A stretch of DNA of 64,000 bases, from contig JACEFZ010003490.1 in the NCBI GenBank assembly GCA_014155875.1, positions 5,001 through 69,000 on the forward strand. Direction: 5' to 3'. Below, one piece after another: positions 45,097 to 56,339 of the stretch (position 1 is the first letter of the stretch; every line of letters begins with the position of its first letter). The translations under genes were made by a program, and so were the position numbers. The notes under the pieces are model-generated. The model saw only the letters and a program-made list of their open reading frames with translations. It searched no databases and was not told the DNA's origin. The stretch is from Cepaea nemoralis (taxonomy: Eukaryota; Mollusca; Gastropoda; Stylommatophora; Helicidae).

Positions 45097-45665
45097 ATGA
45101 TGGGAGCTTCAAATGAAAACCTTAAAAGTGTGATATAAATTACAATAACCATGCCAATGTCTTGTAATATGTCAAATTGTTAAGGCTGTCAAGAGGGGTC
45201 AGCACGTGACATCATGGAACAAACGAATACAGTGACGCCATACAGAAAATTTTGAAGATGGCCGCCCCACTTTCGACACGCACCAAAGAGGATGCAGCGT
45301 ACTGTTATCCTTTTTTTATTTTAAATCAGTGAAGGGTGAAATCTATAGAAATTCATCGGCGAATGAAGGCCCAGTATGGTGATGCATGCCTGTCAGTCCA
45401 GGAAGAGTATGAGATGAGTAGGAAGTTTCAAAACGGCGTGACTTCAGTGACAGACTGTTCACATCCAGATCAGGCGGCACACCTAGTAGTTACCCAAGAG
45501 TATGTGTTTCTACAGGAAATCCAAGCATATTATCGGCGCTGGGGGACTTGCATTGACAGCAGTGGTCACCACATCGAAAAATGATACATTTGTACTTTCT
45601 TTCAGAATATATCACCACCACAACAAGAGACATTTCAGGTTTTCATTTAAAAAACCGCCTCGTAT
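45097..45665 (+). mobile_element. Internally deleted mariner-type element (copy B), open frame preserved
   Basis: Same element as 42250-42820. Here the frame from about 45336 to 45584 is uninterrupted. It encodes about 80 residues: the N-terminal helix-turn-helix (IHRRMKAQYGDACLSVQEEY), SRKFQNGVTSVTDCSHP, then the mariner C terminus (QAYYRRWGTCIDSSGHHIEK). There is no catalytic triad. The start would be the GTG at 45336 or the ATG near 45366. Expression is unknown. Confidence 0.72.
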
Positions 45666-45727
45666 ATTTGGATGTTTCACTACGGGTGATAGTTGACATG
45701 CAAGCGCACTTGCTTGTCTGTCTGTCT

Positions 45728-45948
45728 GTAATTTACTGCTATATAGTATTTGCGGTGTATGGCCAAAAAAAAAGGGGGGGGGGGGGGGGTTGTGAGCTTG
45801 TGGAAATAAGGCCGCCTGGCTAGTGCAATCGCCGCGAAACTGTACAGGTTAGGGGTTTCTTTTTGCCTCCTACAGAAAATAAAAATTCACACCGAACCGG
45901 GTCTCCCGAAGCAGAATCCGGCATTCTAGCCACTCGGCCAGCCGCTCC
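45728..45948 (-). mobile_element. SINE-A, minus strand (copy B)
   Basis: Duplicate of the SINE at 42880-43103, with the same A9/G16-type interruption at 45765-45789. The shared interruption shows that it predates the duplication. Confidence 0.82.
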
Positions 45949-46424
45949 TTTCTTACTAATATCTGGGAGAGATACATGACCAATCGAGTAAGTCCGTATG
46001 TGCTCTCCCTATCATGGAAGAGCTACATCCTCTTATGTCACTTCGAAGATGTGAAGTAGCGGTGTTGATATCTTGCACAGACCGGCGGTGTATGGGCTTG
46101 GGAAGAGTGGGGAGACCTCTGTGATACATGGATCAGGCAACACACTTTTCGTTACAGTTGTTAGGGCACGTGTAGATGATATACCACATGAATGTAACGT
46201 TGAAATAAGACACAACACAAGCTCAGCACGGAAGAATTGATAAGAGCGCTCGTTCTTAAATATCCGGTGTGTTGGTGTGTTGATGTCGAGGTAGCGGGTT
46301 CAACAACTACACCGGTCAGTTGCACTAAAATATTGACTTCTCTTCCTTGACTTGGGGACGTAAATTACAAGTACTTCTCAAGTCGGGTTTGGTTTCGCCT
46401 GATGGCGAGGGACACTGGTAATCA

Positions 46425-46890
46425 TCATCATGTGATATACCGATAAGCGTGGTTGGTCATGCTTCGCAATCTCACACGATCACCAGAATCGTGGAAAAGC
46501 TACGTGTTCTTGTCTCGACCATGCCACGTGACCATGCCATCCAGTATTTACTTCTGTCTCCAAGTTGTAGAGTTTATTTCTTCTAAAACAAAATTGTGAC
46601 TGTCTGCGTCTAATTTCTCTAATCAGTTTACGGTTTTCATCTGCTTCTCGTATGACTTGCTCATTGATTTTTGTGTCTGTCCATAGTATTCTTTGCATGT
46701 TAATCAGAAACAACATTTCCACTGCCATTAGATGTTTTTTTCCAGCTTGTCTGTTCATTGTCCACGTCTCACATCCATTTAAAAGTGCAGGTACTATGTA
46801 GCACTTCACAACACACTCCTTGATAACTGCGATCTGTCGAAAGAACTTAAACGCAAAGTGTGTTTTCTGTGGAATATTAAACACTTACCC
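46425..46890 (-). pseudogene. LINE-2 C-terminal fragment (copy B)
   Basis: The minus strand reads CYIVPALLNGCETWTMNRQA, LMAVEMLFLINMQRILWTDT and ENRKLIREIRRRQSQ, clearly the LINE-2 C-terminal region (compare 55900-56080). It is better preserved than copy A but lacks everything upstream. Confidence 0.78.
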
Positions 46891-47204
46891 TCCAAGAATG
46901 TGGAAGATAGCTCTTCAGCCATTCGTACAGCTTATGTAAATCATCTCCAGAAACTTGCTCTAAGCTAATCGAACCAGTTTCTGTAAAATAGCGTTTGAAC
47001 ACTGTTGTTTAGTCTTACAATATATGGGTTATCTCCCCATTATGGCGTTCTGCGCAGTAGAGACAAATAACTAGTTAATATCTCTTCACTACATTTTATT
47101 AGTTTTGTAATCACAATTGCTGTCAGAATTTTGAAACGAAAATTAATATCGAAAAGCTATTTATGACAATTCGATAAACACCAGTTCAATATAACGTAAA
47201 TAAA

Positions 47205-47470
47205 TGGAAAAGCATTAAAGCAAGTTATAAAGTACAAGTATCTGGGCAGTGTGTTCACAGAAGATAAAAGACTAGACAGAGAAATAGAAACGAAAATACA
47301 GAAAGCAAACATCATCAACTAACAAATAACATCTCTTCTAAAACATCCAAATATCAACATGCATAAAATACAGAAGTTTACAGATGCTCAATTCGACCCA
47401 ACACTGTGTTATCAATTCAAAACATGGAAGTCCTAGAACTTACAGGCTTAGAATAACATCATGTGAAACT
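47205..47470 (+). pseudogene. LINE RT fragment (copy B)
   Basis: Duplicate of 44340-44605: TATAAAGTACAAGTATCTGG encodes YKVQVSG or, in frame, KYKYLGSVF. AACATCCAAATATCAACATG follows. It is decayed. Confidence 0.62.
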
Positions 47471-47479
47471 CTGGTGTTT

Positions 47480-47922
47480 GTCCATGTAGAATGACGATGA
47501 CCATTCATTTCATCCAGTGGGGTTAAAATTTTGGAGCCGTGAGTTCTAAGATGGCTGGTAAGGTTATTTTGGCTCGAAATGTTGTTTGACAATGTGGGCA
47601 AAGAATACTTACGTTCCAGAGGGAAGGATCTTCCTGCGGTGGATTTTTTTTGTCCAGCCTTTTTTACACAGCTCTTGCAGTCCTGTTTGCTTCACAAGTG
47701 ACTACACCCTTGAGTAAGTGATCTAAGGCATTAATTTCGGTCTTTGGCAGCAGTCTCCAAGTGTCGTGATGAATTCCAAAAGATTTTTAGTGAGATCTTC
47801 AGAGTGTCTCAGCGTTTCCTTGGCCGCTTATGAGAGCGTTTACCACAGTACAGCTCACCGTAAAAAAAATCCGTTTAGGGAGCCTGTGATCTGGCATGCG
47901 AGTCAGGTGGTCAGCCCAGCAA
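47480..47922 (-). pseudogene. RTE-like LINE C-terminal fragment
   Basis: This segment matches the C-terminal coding region and 3' end of the copy at 49085-49530, with small indels. The corresponding protein region is the stretch from DHLTRMPDH-like to the terminal C2H2 finger. It is 5'-truncated at about 47922, where AT-rich sequence begins. Confidence 0.75.
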
Positions 47923-47924
47923 AA

Positions 47925-48230
47925 TTATATGCATAAGAAACGTAACTGGAAAAAAAAAATAACAGAAGAGATAGAGAAACAAATAAGAATCTAAGAACAA
48001 GTGTAGGGAATGGCATCTATTACTGACTTTCTAGACCGTCAAAGAATTAAGTTGTTGGGGCATGTAGCTAGAATGTTCTAAGATCAACCAGCGGCTACAG
48101 CGTTCAACGTGAGAACATGAGGATACAAGGCGAGAGGACGACATAGAAAGAGTTTGCTAGATGGAGTAAAAGACTCATTGAAGAAATCAAATATGATGTT
48201 AGTACCAGCAACAAGATAAACCAAGGACAA
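47925..48230 (+). pseudogene. LINE C-terminal remnant
   Basis: In the + frame, GMASITDFLDRQRIKLLGHV is followed by ARMF, a stop, DQPAATAFNVRT, ARGRHRKSLLDGVKDSLKK. This is the basic tail of another non-LTR RT. It is short and broken. Confidence 0.55.
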
Positions 48231-48549
48231 AAAAATGTCATCAGCCTCCCTGTCTCCGACGCTTCACGGCAAACGCAGTAAGACGAAAGAAAGATGTCAT
48301 CACAATCGACATCCCTGCAGATTCGGGCATCCCATACTATTTATGACGCGTTTTCATTTGTGTCGGTGTCTGAGGCTTTGGAGTAGTGAACGCAGTTCCA
48401 GCATCCCGATATACCGAGTACCGAAGTCAGCTGCTGGCGATTTGGAAGCAGACTGCTTTGTGTTGATTTTCACAATGGTATAAGCGTACCCCTTTCAGAA
48501 AGTAACGACAAGCTGTTGAACGTAAAATTGCCTAGAAGATCGCAAACAG
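48231..48549. other. Unassigned sequence
   Basis: No coding or repeat identity was recognised. The 15-bp string CCAATAAATACTAGT at 48550-48564 begins the target duplication of the next element. Confidence 0.45.
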
Positions 48550-48596
48550 CCAATAAATACTAGTTCTTCTTCTTCTTTCGTTCGCTTGAAATATGT

Positions 48597-49084
48597 CTAT
48601 AACTGCAATGTTGTCTCTTGTATAAATCTAACAGTCTTTTTTAGTCCACACAGCGGTCCATAGAGTTTATCTTCCACTGTCGTCTCTCTAGGCCAGAAGG
48701 TTTGCCTAGATATGTTGTAATTTGGGCAGTCTTGGAGTATGTGCTCTGCTGTCTGCGACGCCAAATCACATGTGCACATGGCTGTTTCACCAATCTTGAA
48801 TTTTGTATACATGTGGTTGCATAATCTATTGTGCCCTGTTCTGAGGCGCAGAAGAATGACCTGTTCTGGTCTGTCCATAACGTGGTAGTCGTCTTGAGCA
48901 GGTTTTGGTGGCTGTCTGACGGATCTGATCATTCTGTTCTTTTGGTGGTATGTAACGGGCACATCAGGCTGTTCTTCTTTGGCTCCTTCCTTAGCCAATT
49001 GATCAGCTCTGTCGTTTCCGGGTACTCCACAGTGGGATGGTATCTACTGTATGGGTACCTTATGCTGACTGCTAAGTTCAGAAA
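48597..49084 (-). pseudogene. LINE-1R C-terminal half of RNase H and C-terminal region
   Basis: On the minus strand NISELSSQHKVPIQ, stop, IPSHCGVPGNDRADQLAKEG resumes RNase H with its catalytic region (HCGVPGNDRAD). The stop replaces the usual tryptophan before IPSHCG. Then VILLRLRTGHNRLCNHMYTK, CDLASQTAEHILQDCPNY and a C-terminal LKKTVRFIQETTLQL ending at 48597. The (GAA)n-type tail follows. Confidence 0.85.
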
Positions 49085-52000
49085 TGTTGTTTGTCCATCA
49101 AGAATGATGATGACCATTCATTTCATCCAGTGGAGTTGAAGGCATAGAACCGTGGGTTCTAAGATGGCTGATAAGGCCTATTTTGGCTCGAAATGTTCTT
49201 TGACAATGTGGGCAAAGAATGCTTGACGTTTCTGGAGGAGGATTTCCTGCAGTGGTTTTTCTGTCCTGCCTTTTCTTCACAGCTCTTGCAGTCCTGGTTG
49301 CCTCACATATGACTGCACCCTTGCGTAATGATGCACGCCACGAATTTCGGTCTCTGGCTGCAGCCTCCCAGGTGTCATGATGAATTCCAAAAGCATTCAG
49401 TGAGATTTTCAGAGTGTCTTTAAAGCGTTTCCTCTGGCCACCTTGGGAGCGTTTACCACAACGCAGTTCGCTGTAAAAAATTCGTTTAGGGAGCCTGTGA
49501 TCTGGCATGCGAGTCAAGTGACCAGCCCAGCGAATCTGATTCTTCATCAGTAGAGTGTGGATACTGGGCATGGACGCTCTTTCTAGGACTTCAGTGTCTG
49601 GAATCTTGTCTTGCCATTTAATCTTCAGTAGCTTCCTTAGGCAGACTGTGTGGAAGTGGTTTAATTTCCTAGCGTGTCGCTGATAAACAGTCCAGGTTTC
49701 ACAAGCATATAGCAGTGTGGATAATACAACTGCTTTGTAGACTTTTAGCTTTGTTTGCAGGCTTATTCCAGTTCTGTCCCATACATTCTTGTACAGTCTG
49801 CCAAAGGCCGCACTGGCCTTGGAGATTCTTGCATTCACTTCGTCATCAATTGTGACAGCTTGTGACACAGTGCTGCCAAGATAGGTGAATTTGTCCACAA
49901 CACTTAGTCTATGATCATTCACTTTGATATTCGGCACAGTGTGATTATTCCCTGGAGCTGGCTGGTACATAACTACAGTCTTCTCCAAGTTGATATTGAG
50001 CCCAAAGTTGGCACAGGCATGTGAGAAAGCTGAAACATTATGTTGCATGTCCGCCTCTGAGTTGGCGTATAGAGCGCAATCATCAGCAAACAGGAGCTCT
50101 CTGACGGTGTCGCTGTTAATTTTGGTTTTAGCTTTCAGCCTTCTGAGATTGAATAACTTTCCATCCATACGGTAGTTGATGTCTATTCCAATGTCGTCGT
50201 TCTCGAAGGCATTCATCAACATGGCTGAAAACATGAGGCTGAACAGTGTTGGTGCCAGGACACATCCTTGCTTCACTCCATTGGTGACAGGAAAGGGTTC
50301 AGACAGTTCACCATTTTCCTGTACTCTTGCCTGCATGCCATCATGAAATAGCCGCACTATTTGGACAAACTTTCGTGGACAGCCATATTTTGCCATAATC
50401 TTCCACAGTCCTTCTCTGCTGACTGTATCAAAAGCCTTGGTAAGGTCAATGAAAGTGGAGAACATTTCGCAGTTCTGTTCCTGACATTTCTCTTGCAGCT
50501 GCCTTGCAGCGAAAATCATGTCAACAGTTCCACGTTCTTTTCTGAAGCCACATTGACTCTCAGGAAGAAGACCTTGATCGAGATGGGCTGTGAGGCGATT
50601 GAGAAGAATTCTGGCGAGTATCTTCCCTGCAATTGAAAGCAAGGAGATGCCTCGGTGGTTGTCACAGGATTGGCGGTTTCCTTTACGTTTGTAAAGGTGG
50701 ACTATTGACGCGTCCTTGAAATCTTGTGGCATGGTCTCGTTCACCCATATGTTTGTAAAGACTTGGTGAAGCTGCTCTGTTAGGACCGGCCCACCTGCCT
50801 TGTATATCTCTGCTGGGATGGAGTCAGGACCAGGTGCCTTGCCGCTGGAGAGTTGCTGGATGGCTTTGTTTACTTCCACTATGGTTGGCAGGTCATCAAG
50901 TGTCTCATTGGTGGGAACTTGAGGAAGGCAGTTGATGGTTTCATCATCGAAGAAGGAAGTTGCATTTAAGATGTTGCTGAAATGCTCTGCCCAGCGTTGA
51001 AGGATTTCTTTCTTATCGGTGACCAATGTTCCCCCATCTGCACTGAGGAGGGGAACTATGCCTGGTGATGTAGGACCATAGACCGCTTTCAGTGAGTCGT
51101 AGAAGTTTTTCATATCATGTCTGTCAGCAAAGCCCTGAATTTCATCAGCTTTGCTGCTCAGCCAGGAGTCCCGCATGTGCCGAAGTTTCTGCTGCACTAC
51201 TCTCTGAATGTTCTTGAAGGCATCTTTTTTTTATGTTGACTTCGGGTCATTCAAATGTGTCTTGAGGAGAAGATGTTTCTCGGCCAGCAATTTGTTGATG
51301 TCTTCGGAATTTTCATCAAACCAGTCTTTATGCTTTCGGGGGGCTGGACCCAGGATTTCCATAGCAGTTTTGTAAATTATGTCCTTTACGGCTCTCCATT
51401 CTGTTTCTGTATCCTGTTTAGCTGCAGCATTGGGTTTGAGGCGGTCTTCCAGCATATTTTCAAACGACTGCTGCATTTTCTTGCTGTTTAGGCGGGTGAC
51501 ATTTAGCTTTTTTTGCATTTTCACCCCTTGAGGACGCCGTGGTGGCCTGATGTGAATGTTTATTTTCGAGACAATGAGACGATGGTCTGTCCAACATTCG
51601 GCACCACACATGGATTTTGTCACTCGAACGTCTTGTCTGTCACTCCTCCTGACGATGACATAGTCAATGAGGTGCCAGTGTTTCGAGCGAGGGTGCATCC
51701 ACGATGTCCTATTTCTCATGGGGAGACGGAAAATTGTGTTTGTAATCAGGAGATCATGTTCGGCACATGTCTGAAGGAGGAGGAGTCCATTGCTGTTACA
51801 ATTTCCGACTCCATGCTTTCCAATAATGCCACTCCAAGAGGTGGTGTCCGTGCCTACTCTGGCATTGAAATCCCCAAGGAGTATAAGTTTGTTTCCTTTG
51901 GGAACAGATGTTAATACATTGTGCAGGTCCTCATAGAACTTGTTCTTGACATCATCTTCGTTGGTCATAGTTGGTGCGTAGACACTCACAATGGTTGCAT

Positions 52001-52290
52001 GCTTCCTTCCATTCAGCAGGGGCAACTTAATGGTCATGAGCCTGTCGTTTATAGCCTTTGGAAATCCAGCTAGTTTGACGACCAGGGCCGACTTAATGGC
52101 AAATCCCACACCGGATTGGCGTCTTTCCTCGCTTTTCCTTCCACTCCAGAAAAATGTGTAGCCGGCACCTATTTCACAAATTTGGCCTTCTTCTGCAAGT
52201 CGTGTCTCGCTCAAGGCTGCAATGTCGATGTTGTACCTGCCCAGCTCAGAAATAGTGTCCTTAGTACTGGCAATTTCCCATTCTAGACCG
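49085..52290 (-). mobile_element. RTE-like LINE copy 2, 5'-truncated, inserted in LINE-1R
   Basis: A minus-strand element of 3.2 kb lies between the two halves of the LINE-1R RNase H domain. Its 3' end matches the fragments at 44617-44716 and 47480-47922. It begins within the endonuclease at EIASTKDTISELGRYNID, so about 40 codons are missing. No clear target duplication is present, and some host codons around the junction appear lost. Confidence 0.85.
49098..52250 (-). pseudogene. RTE-like endonuclease and reverse transcriptase (copy 2)
   Basis: The endonuclease part (52250-51231) shows LSETRLAEEG, LLGDFNARVGTD near 51860 and the active-site TDHRLIVS near 51580. It ends NDPKST and a stop at an A-run (51224-51233), where a one-base change would restore the frame. 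The RT part (51230-49098) shows GKAPGPDSIPAEI, RGISLLSIAGKILARILLNR, FIDLTKAFDTVSREGL, NGVKQGCVLAPTLF, FADD at 50079-50090, and a terminal CPHCQRTFRAKIGLISHLRT finger with C-x2-C-x12-H-x3-H spacing. It is related to the element at 2623-6378 but belongs to a different subfamily. With one lesion it is almost intact apart from the 5' truncation. Confidence 0.88.
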
Positions 52291-52990
52291 GCTCGAGTAC
52301 TGATTTTGCATCTGTCAATAGCACCACAGGTTGTGTACCATTGCTGGTATTTGGTAATTTCTCTGTTGCTATCTTGATTGCCTCAATTTCAGCATCATAG
52401 TTATGACAGTACTTTCCTGCCGGTACTCTGGCTGTGTCCCTAGTATTATTTGGGTATTCTATGTGCACTCCCGCTCCTCCATTTCGAACAGCATTTTGTG
52501 CTGACCCATCTGTGTAGACTCGGATTCAGAGGTCCTGTGGGTATTCTTCATCAAGGAAGCTGAGAGTAGCTGTTCTGCGCTGAACACTGTTCTGTTCTTC
52601 CTTGTCAAATATTCCTCTCACTTTTGTCTGGATTTGTAATGATAGTCTATGTTCATCTTTCCATGGAGTTCGCTCTGGAATAGTTGTTAGGGGGATACCA
52701 ACTGTGGGCAGATCGGTGGTTTCTCTGCAGAGTCGTTTAGCCTGGTGGATAAAACTACATCTTTCAACTGCCCCATAGCTAGGTTTTCACATCTGATCTT
52801 CATAGGGAGGCCTGGCAAGCTGAGGAACTTTTCTGCATGTTTAAGCGTTTTCGTATCTCTACGCTCTCCCAGTGCTTGTGACCTCCCCATCTTCTCCATT
52901 TCCACTATAGGGGTTGATCTCATCCCTCATGTGGTGACTCTAAGTGCTTGATTTTGCACCTTGTCCAGCTTTTGCAGTGTGGTTTTTTTT
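52291..52990 (-). pseudogene. LINE-1R connection region and N-terminal half of RNase H
   Basis: On the minus strand TPIVEMEKMGRSQALGERRD and AMGQLKDVVLSTRLN precede the RNase H start (NGGAGVHIEYPNN, GKYCHNYDAEIEAIKIATEK, VVLLTDAKSVLE). The YDAEIEAI glutamate and the TDAKS aspartate are RNase H active-site positions. The domain is cut at about 52291 by the inserted LINE. Confidence 0.8.
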
Positions 52991-54043
52991 ATGCCGAACA
53001 CCACGCAGTTGACCCGTATACCTGTTGTGGTCGTATGCTCTGTTGATAAACTTTGCTAAGTATTTTCCCACTGGCTCCCCATGTGGTTCCACTTAGCTTT
53101 CTCGGGAAGGCTATTTTCCTTCTGGCTTTTGCTACTGCTTTGTTGATGTGCTGTCTCCATATCAGCCTGCCATCAAATGTTACTCCAAGGTATGTTGGTT
53201 CTTTATCTTCTCTTATGGGTGTTCCATTTATCTGGATGATCCCTGCCTTTTGTTTTGGAGAGAGGATAAATAGAGTGGTGCTGCACTTGTCAGTGTTTAT
53301 GCTCACACACTATCTATTTGCCCATGAAACAAATGTATCTACAGCTCTTTGTAGCAATCTGGTGGTCACTGATGCATGTTCATTTGTGCTCCATAGAACC
53401 AGGTCATCGGCATACGTTGCCGCTTTAATTCCATGCGGTAGATCAGCAACAAGATCATTGATGAAGATTAGAAAAAGTGTGGGGGACAAGACTCCACCCT
53501 GGGGAACACCGTGACGCAGTAGTACTTTCTTGCTCTTGAGTTCGTCTATCTGTACTCGGGCTCTTCTGTTGTGCAAGTATGCTTTCACCAATTTGTACAT
53601 TCTTCCATTGATTTTGCAGTTTCTTATTTTCTTCATCAGACTTTCTTTCCAGACTTTGTCAAAGGCTTTCTTCAGATCTATCCATGCCGCAAGCACCAGC
53701 TTCTTCTCTTGGAATGCATCCTCAATTTCTTGAGAGAGGTAGGTTGTCTGATCTTCCGTAGAGTAGCACTGCCTAAAGCCAGCCTGCTGTGGCACAAGGA
53801 TGTTTTCACTTTCAATGTACCACTGCAGTCTGTGATTGATGATGCGCTCTAGTGATTTGTAGTGACAGCTGGTGATGCTAATTGGTCTGTAGCTAGAGGC
53901 AATGGAACTATCTTTCCCTGATTTTAGGAGGGGTATCATGATTGCTTCTCTCCAGGCTTGTGGAACACAGCCTAAGTTCCAGCTGTTATTGAAGATCTGC
54001 AACAGCTTTGCTTTGGCCTCTATTCCTAGGTTCCTGATCATTT
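52991..54043 (-). pseudogene. LINE-1R reverse transcriptase
   Basis: On the minus strand: WREAIMIPLLKSGKDSS near 53950, YRPISITSCHYKSLERII, PQQAGFRQCYSTEDQTTY, AAWIDLKKAFDKVW near 53675, GVPQGGVLSPTLFLIFINDL near 53500 and the catalytic YADD at 53403-53414. After a stop near 53310 the frame continues MSINTDKCSTTLFIL, EPTYLGVTFDGRLIWRQHIN and QQSIRPQQVYGSTAWCSA. Few lesions are present, but the protein is truncated at its N terminus by 5' truncation of the copy. Confidence 0.87.
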
Positions 54044-54179
54044 CCAATAAATACTAGTAATGCTAATGTAATCTCGCATACCGCGTTCGAAACAAAGCTC
54101 CGGGAGATTAGATAAATATGTTAGGGATTAGTTAAATGCGATGGCCAGGTGCGGGTGAAAAATATTCAGATAAGTATAG

Positions 54180-55082
54180 AATTATTCACTCTGGAGGGAA
54201 GGACTACACAAGGAGAGTTGGTATTTGGATCAAATGAGTGCTTGGGCAGTTAAAGGATATTGGACAATATTAGATAGAGTATTATTAGTAAAATTCCATG
54301 GCAATATTAACATAATACAAGTATATGCACTACCAGCAGACTGTAAAGAAGATAATATTATAATATATACATATTTTATAACGAATTAAACATGACCGTA
54401 GACCAGTGTAAAAATTATTTAATGACTGTTATACTCGGGGATTTCAATGCCAAAGTAGGCAATGACAAGGTGAGTGGCGTGACTGGTCGCTTTGACCTGG
54501 GTGATAGGAATGAGACAGGTGAACCATTAATTGCATGGGCAGAATACCGTGAAGTGGTAATAGGTAACACCTGGTTGAAACACCATCCTCGATGATTATA
54601 TACGTGGATAAGTCAAGGAGATAATATTCGCTATCAAATTGACTACATAATGATTCCAAGGCGATTCTGAAGCAGTATAGTAGGTTTCAAGGTGTGGGTT
54701 TGGTATGAGTGGAAGTTACGCCTGCACGGGTGTTTGGGGAATGCGTGGAACACGTGATGTGAGTGTTAAGAAAGATATCTCTATGAGGCTATATGTGATT
54801 GTGGAATCGAAATATTTACAACATTTCTAAATGACATCTACAATAGTGGATACATTCCTAGTGATCTATTAAAATCCATCTTTATAGCTCTGCCAAAGAA
54901 ACCAGGCGCTTTAGAATGCGAAGAGCATCGCACAATAATCCTTATGAGTCACATGACAAAGCTGTTACTGAGAATAATTATGAAAAGAATAAGAAACAAG
55001 ATTAAACCAGAAATTAGTGGGAAACAGTGGGGATTGGTGAAGGGAAAGGGCACAAAACAACCCTATATATATATTGGCAAGA
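54180..55082 (+). pseudogene. LINE-2 endonuclease and N-terminal RT remnant
   Basis: ILGDFNAKVGNDKVSG at about 54430, RYQIDYIMIPRRF near 54635 (endonuclease), then SGYIPSDLLKSIFIALPKKP near 54850 and LLLRIIMKRIRNKIKPEISG near 54960 (RT motif 1-2 region). Several stops and deletions are present. The RT continues at 55455 after an insertion. Confidence 0.78.
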
Positions 55083-55446
<364 letters not shown>

Positions 55447-55454
55447 CCAGATCT

Positions 55455-56287
55455 TTTTTCACTATACAGTGAAAATATTTTCAGAAATTTAGAAGATATA
55501 TAATGGAATCAGCATTGGAGGACGAAACATCAATAACATTAGATATGCAGATGATACAGTATTGATTGCAAACAATGCACAAGATCTACAACAATTAGTA
55601 GACGCAGTTGTTGTACACAGTGAGCAGCTGGAGTTGGAATTAAATTGTAAGAAGACACAGGTTGTCGTCACTAGGAAGAACGAAGTACCACAATGTAATA
55701 TACAAGTAAATGGGAATATTCTTCAACAAGTGAATCGGTACAATTATCTCGGAACAGTCATAACATCTGATGGGAGATGCCTTGAAGAGATTAAAACAAG
55801 AATCGCCATGGCGAAAGTAGCCTTTAGCAAGATGAAAACATTCTGACCAATAAAAAGATGTCAATTGAAACGAGAAAAAGAGTGTTGAGGGGATACATAG
55901 AGCCTGTTCCTTTGTATGGATGTGAAACCTGGACAATGTGCAATCAAGCTGAAAAACATCTGATGGCTGCAGAAATGTGGTTTCTGAGGAAAATGCGAAG
56001 AATACCATGGACAGATAGAAAAACCAATGACCAAGTACTACAGGAGACAAATGAAAATCGTAAATTGATTAGAGAAATTAGACGTAGACAGTCAAAATTG
56101 TTTGGACATGTTATGAGAAGAAATGGATTGGAGAACTTAGTGACAACTGGCAAGATCGAAGGGAACAGACCAAGAGGAAGATCGAGAGGAAAATACATGG
56201 ATGGGTTGGCGACTGAGCTGATCCACTGACTCTGGTGATCGAGTGAAAATGGCGAGTCATGACCGCCCACGCTTTCCGGCATGGCAC

Positions 56288-56300
<13 letters not shown>
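55455..56300 (+). pseudogene. LINE-2 RT catalytic and C-terminal part
   Basis: NGISIGGRNINNIRYADDTV contains the catalytic YADD at 55544-55555. Then come LELNCKKTQVVVTRKNEV, YNYLGTVITSDGRCLEEIKT, a one-base shift near 55845, KKMSIETRKRVLRGYIEPV, WFLRKMRRIPWTDRKTNDQV and GNRPRGRSRGKYMDGLATEL, ending near 56229. The 3' end GCCCACGCTTTCCGGCATGG is followed by (ATTG)n. It has few lesions. Confidence 0.85.

Positions 56301-56338
<38 letters not shown>
56290..56338. repeat. (ATTG)n tail of LINE-2
   Basis: About 12 copies of the tetranucleotide directly follow the LINE-2 3' end. The same end with a shorter tail occurs in reverse at 57616-57690, so this is the element's own terminal repeat. Confidence 0.88.

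Positions 56339-56339
<1 letters not shown>

Larger units (their letters stand above)
44717..47578. repeat. Segmental tandem duplication, copy B
   Basis: Direct repeat of 41866-44716 with the same content and order. The junction lies in the RTE-like fragment at GGCTTGAAAT/AAATGTGGC. Copy B continues past this point into more of the RTE-like sequence (GGCTCGAAATGTTGTTTGAC), so the duplication breakpoint on that side is inside the LINE. Confidence 0.88.
48565..54043 (-). mobile_element. RNase H-containing LINE (LINE-1R), 5'-truncated, with 15-bp target duplication
   Basis: CCAATAAATACTAGT flanks it exactly at 48550-48564 and 54044-54058. On the minus strand the element runs from mid-RT at 54043 to a (GAA)n tail next to 48565. 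It carries RT, RNase H and a C-terminal region. A second LINE (49085-52290) splits it inside RNase H. Jockey/I-like affiliation is inferred from the RNase H domain. Confidence 0.87.
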
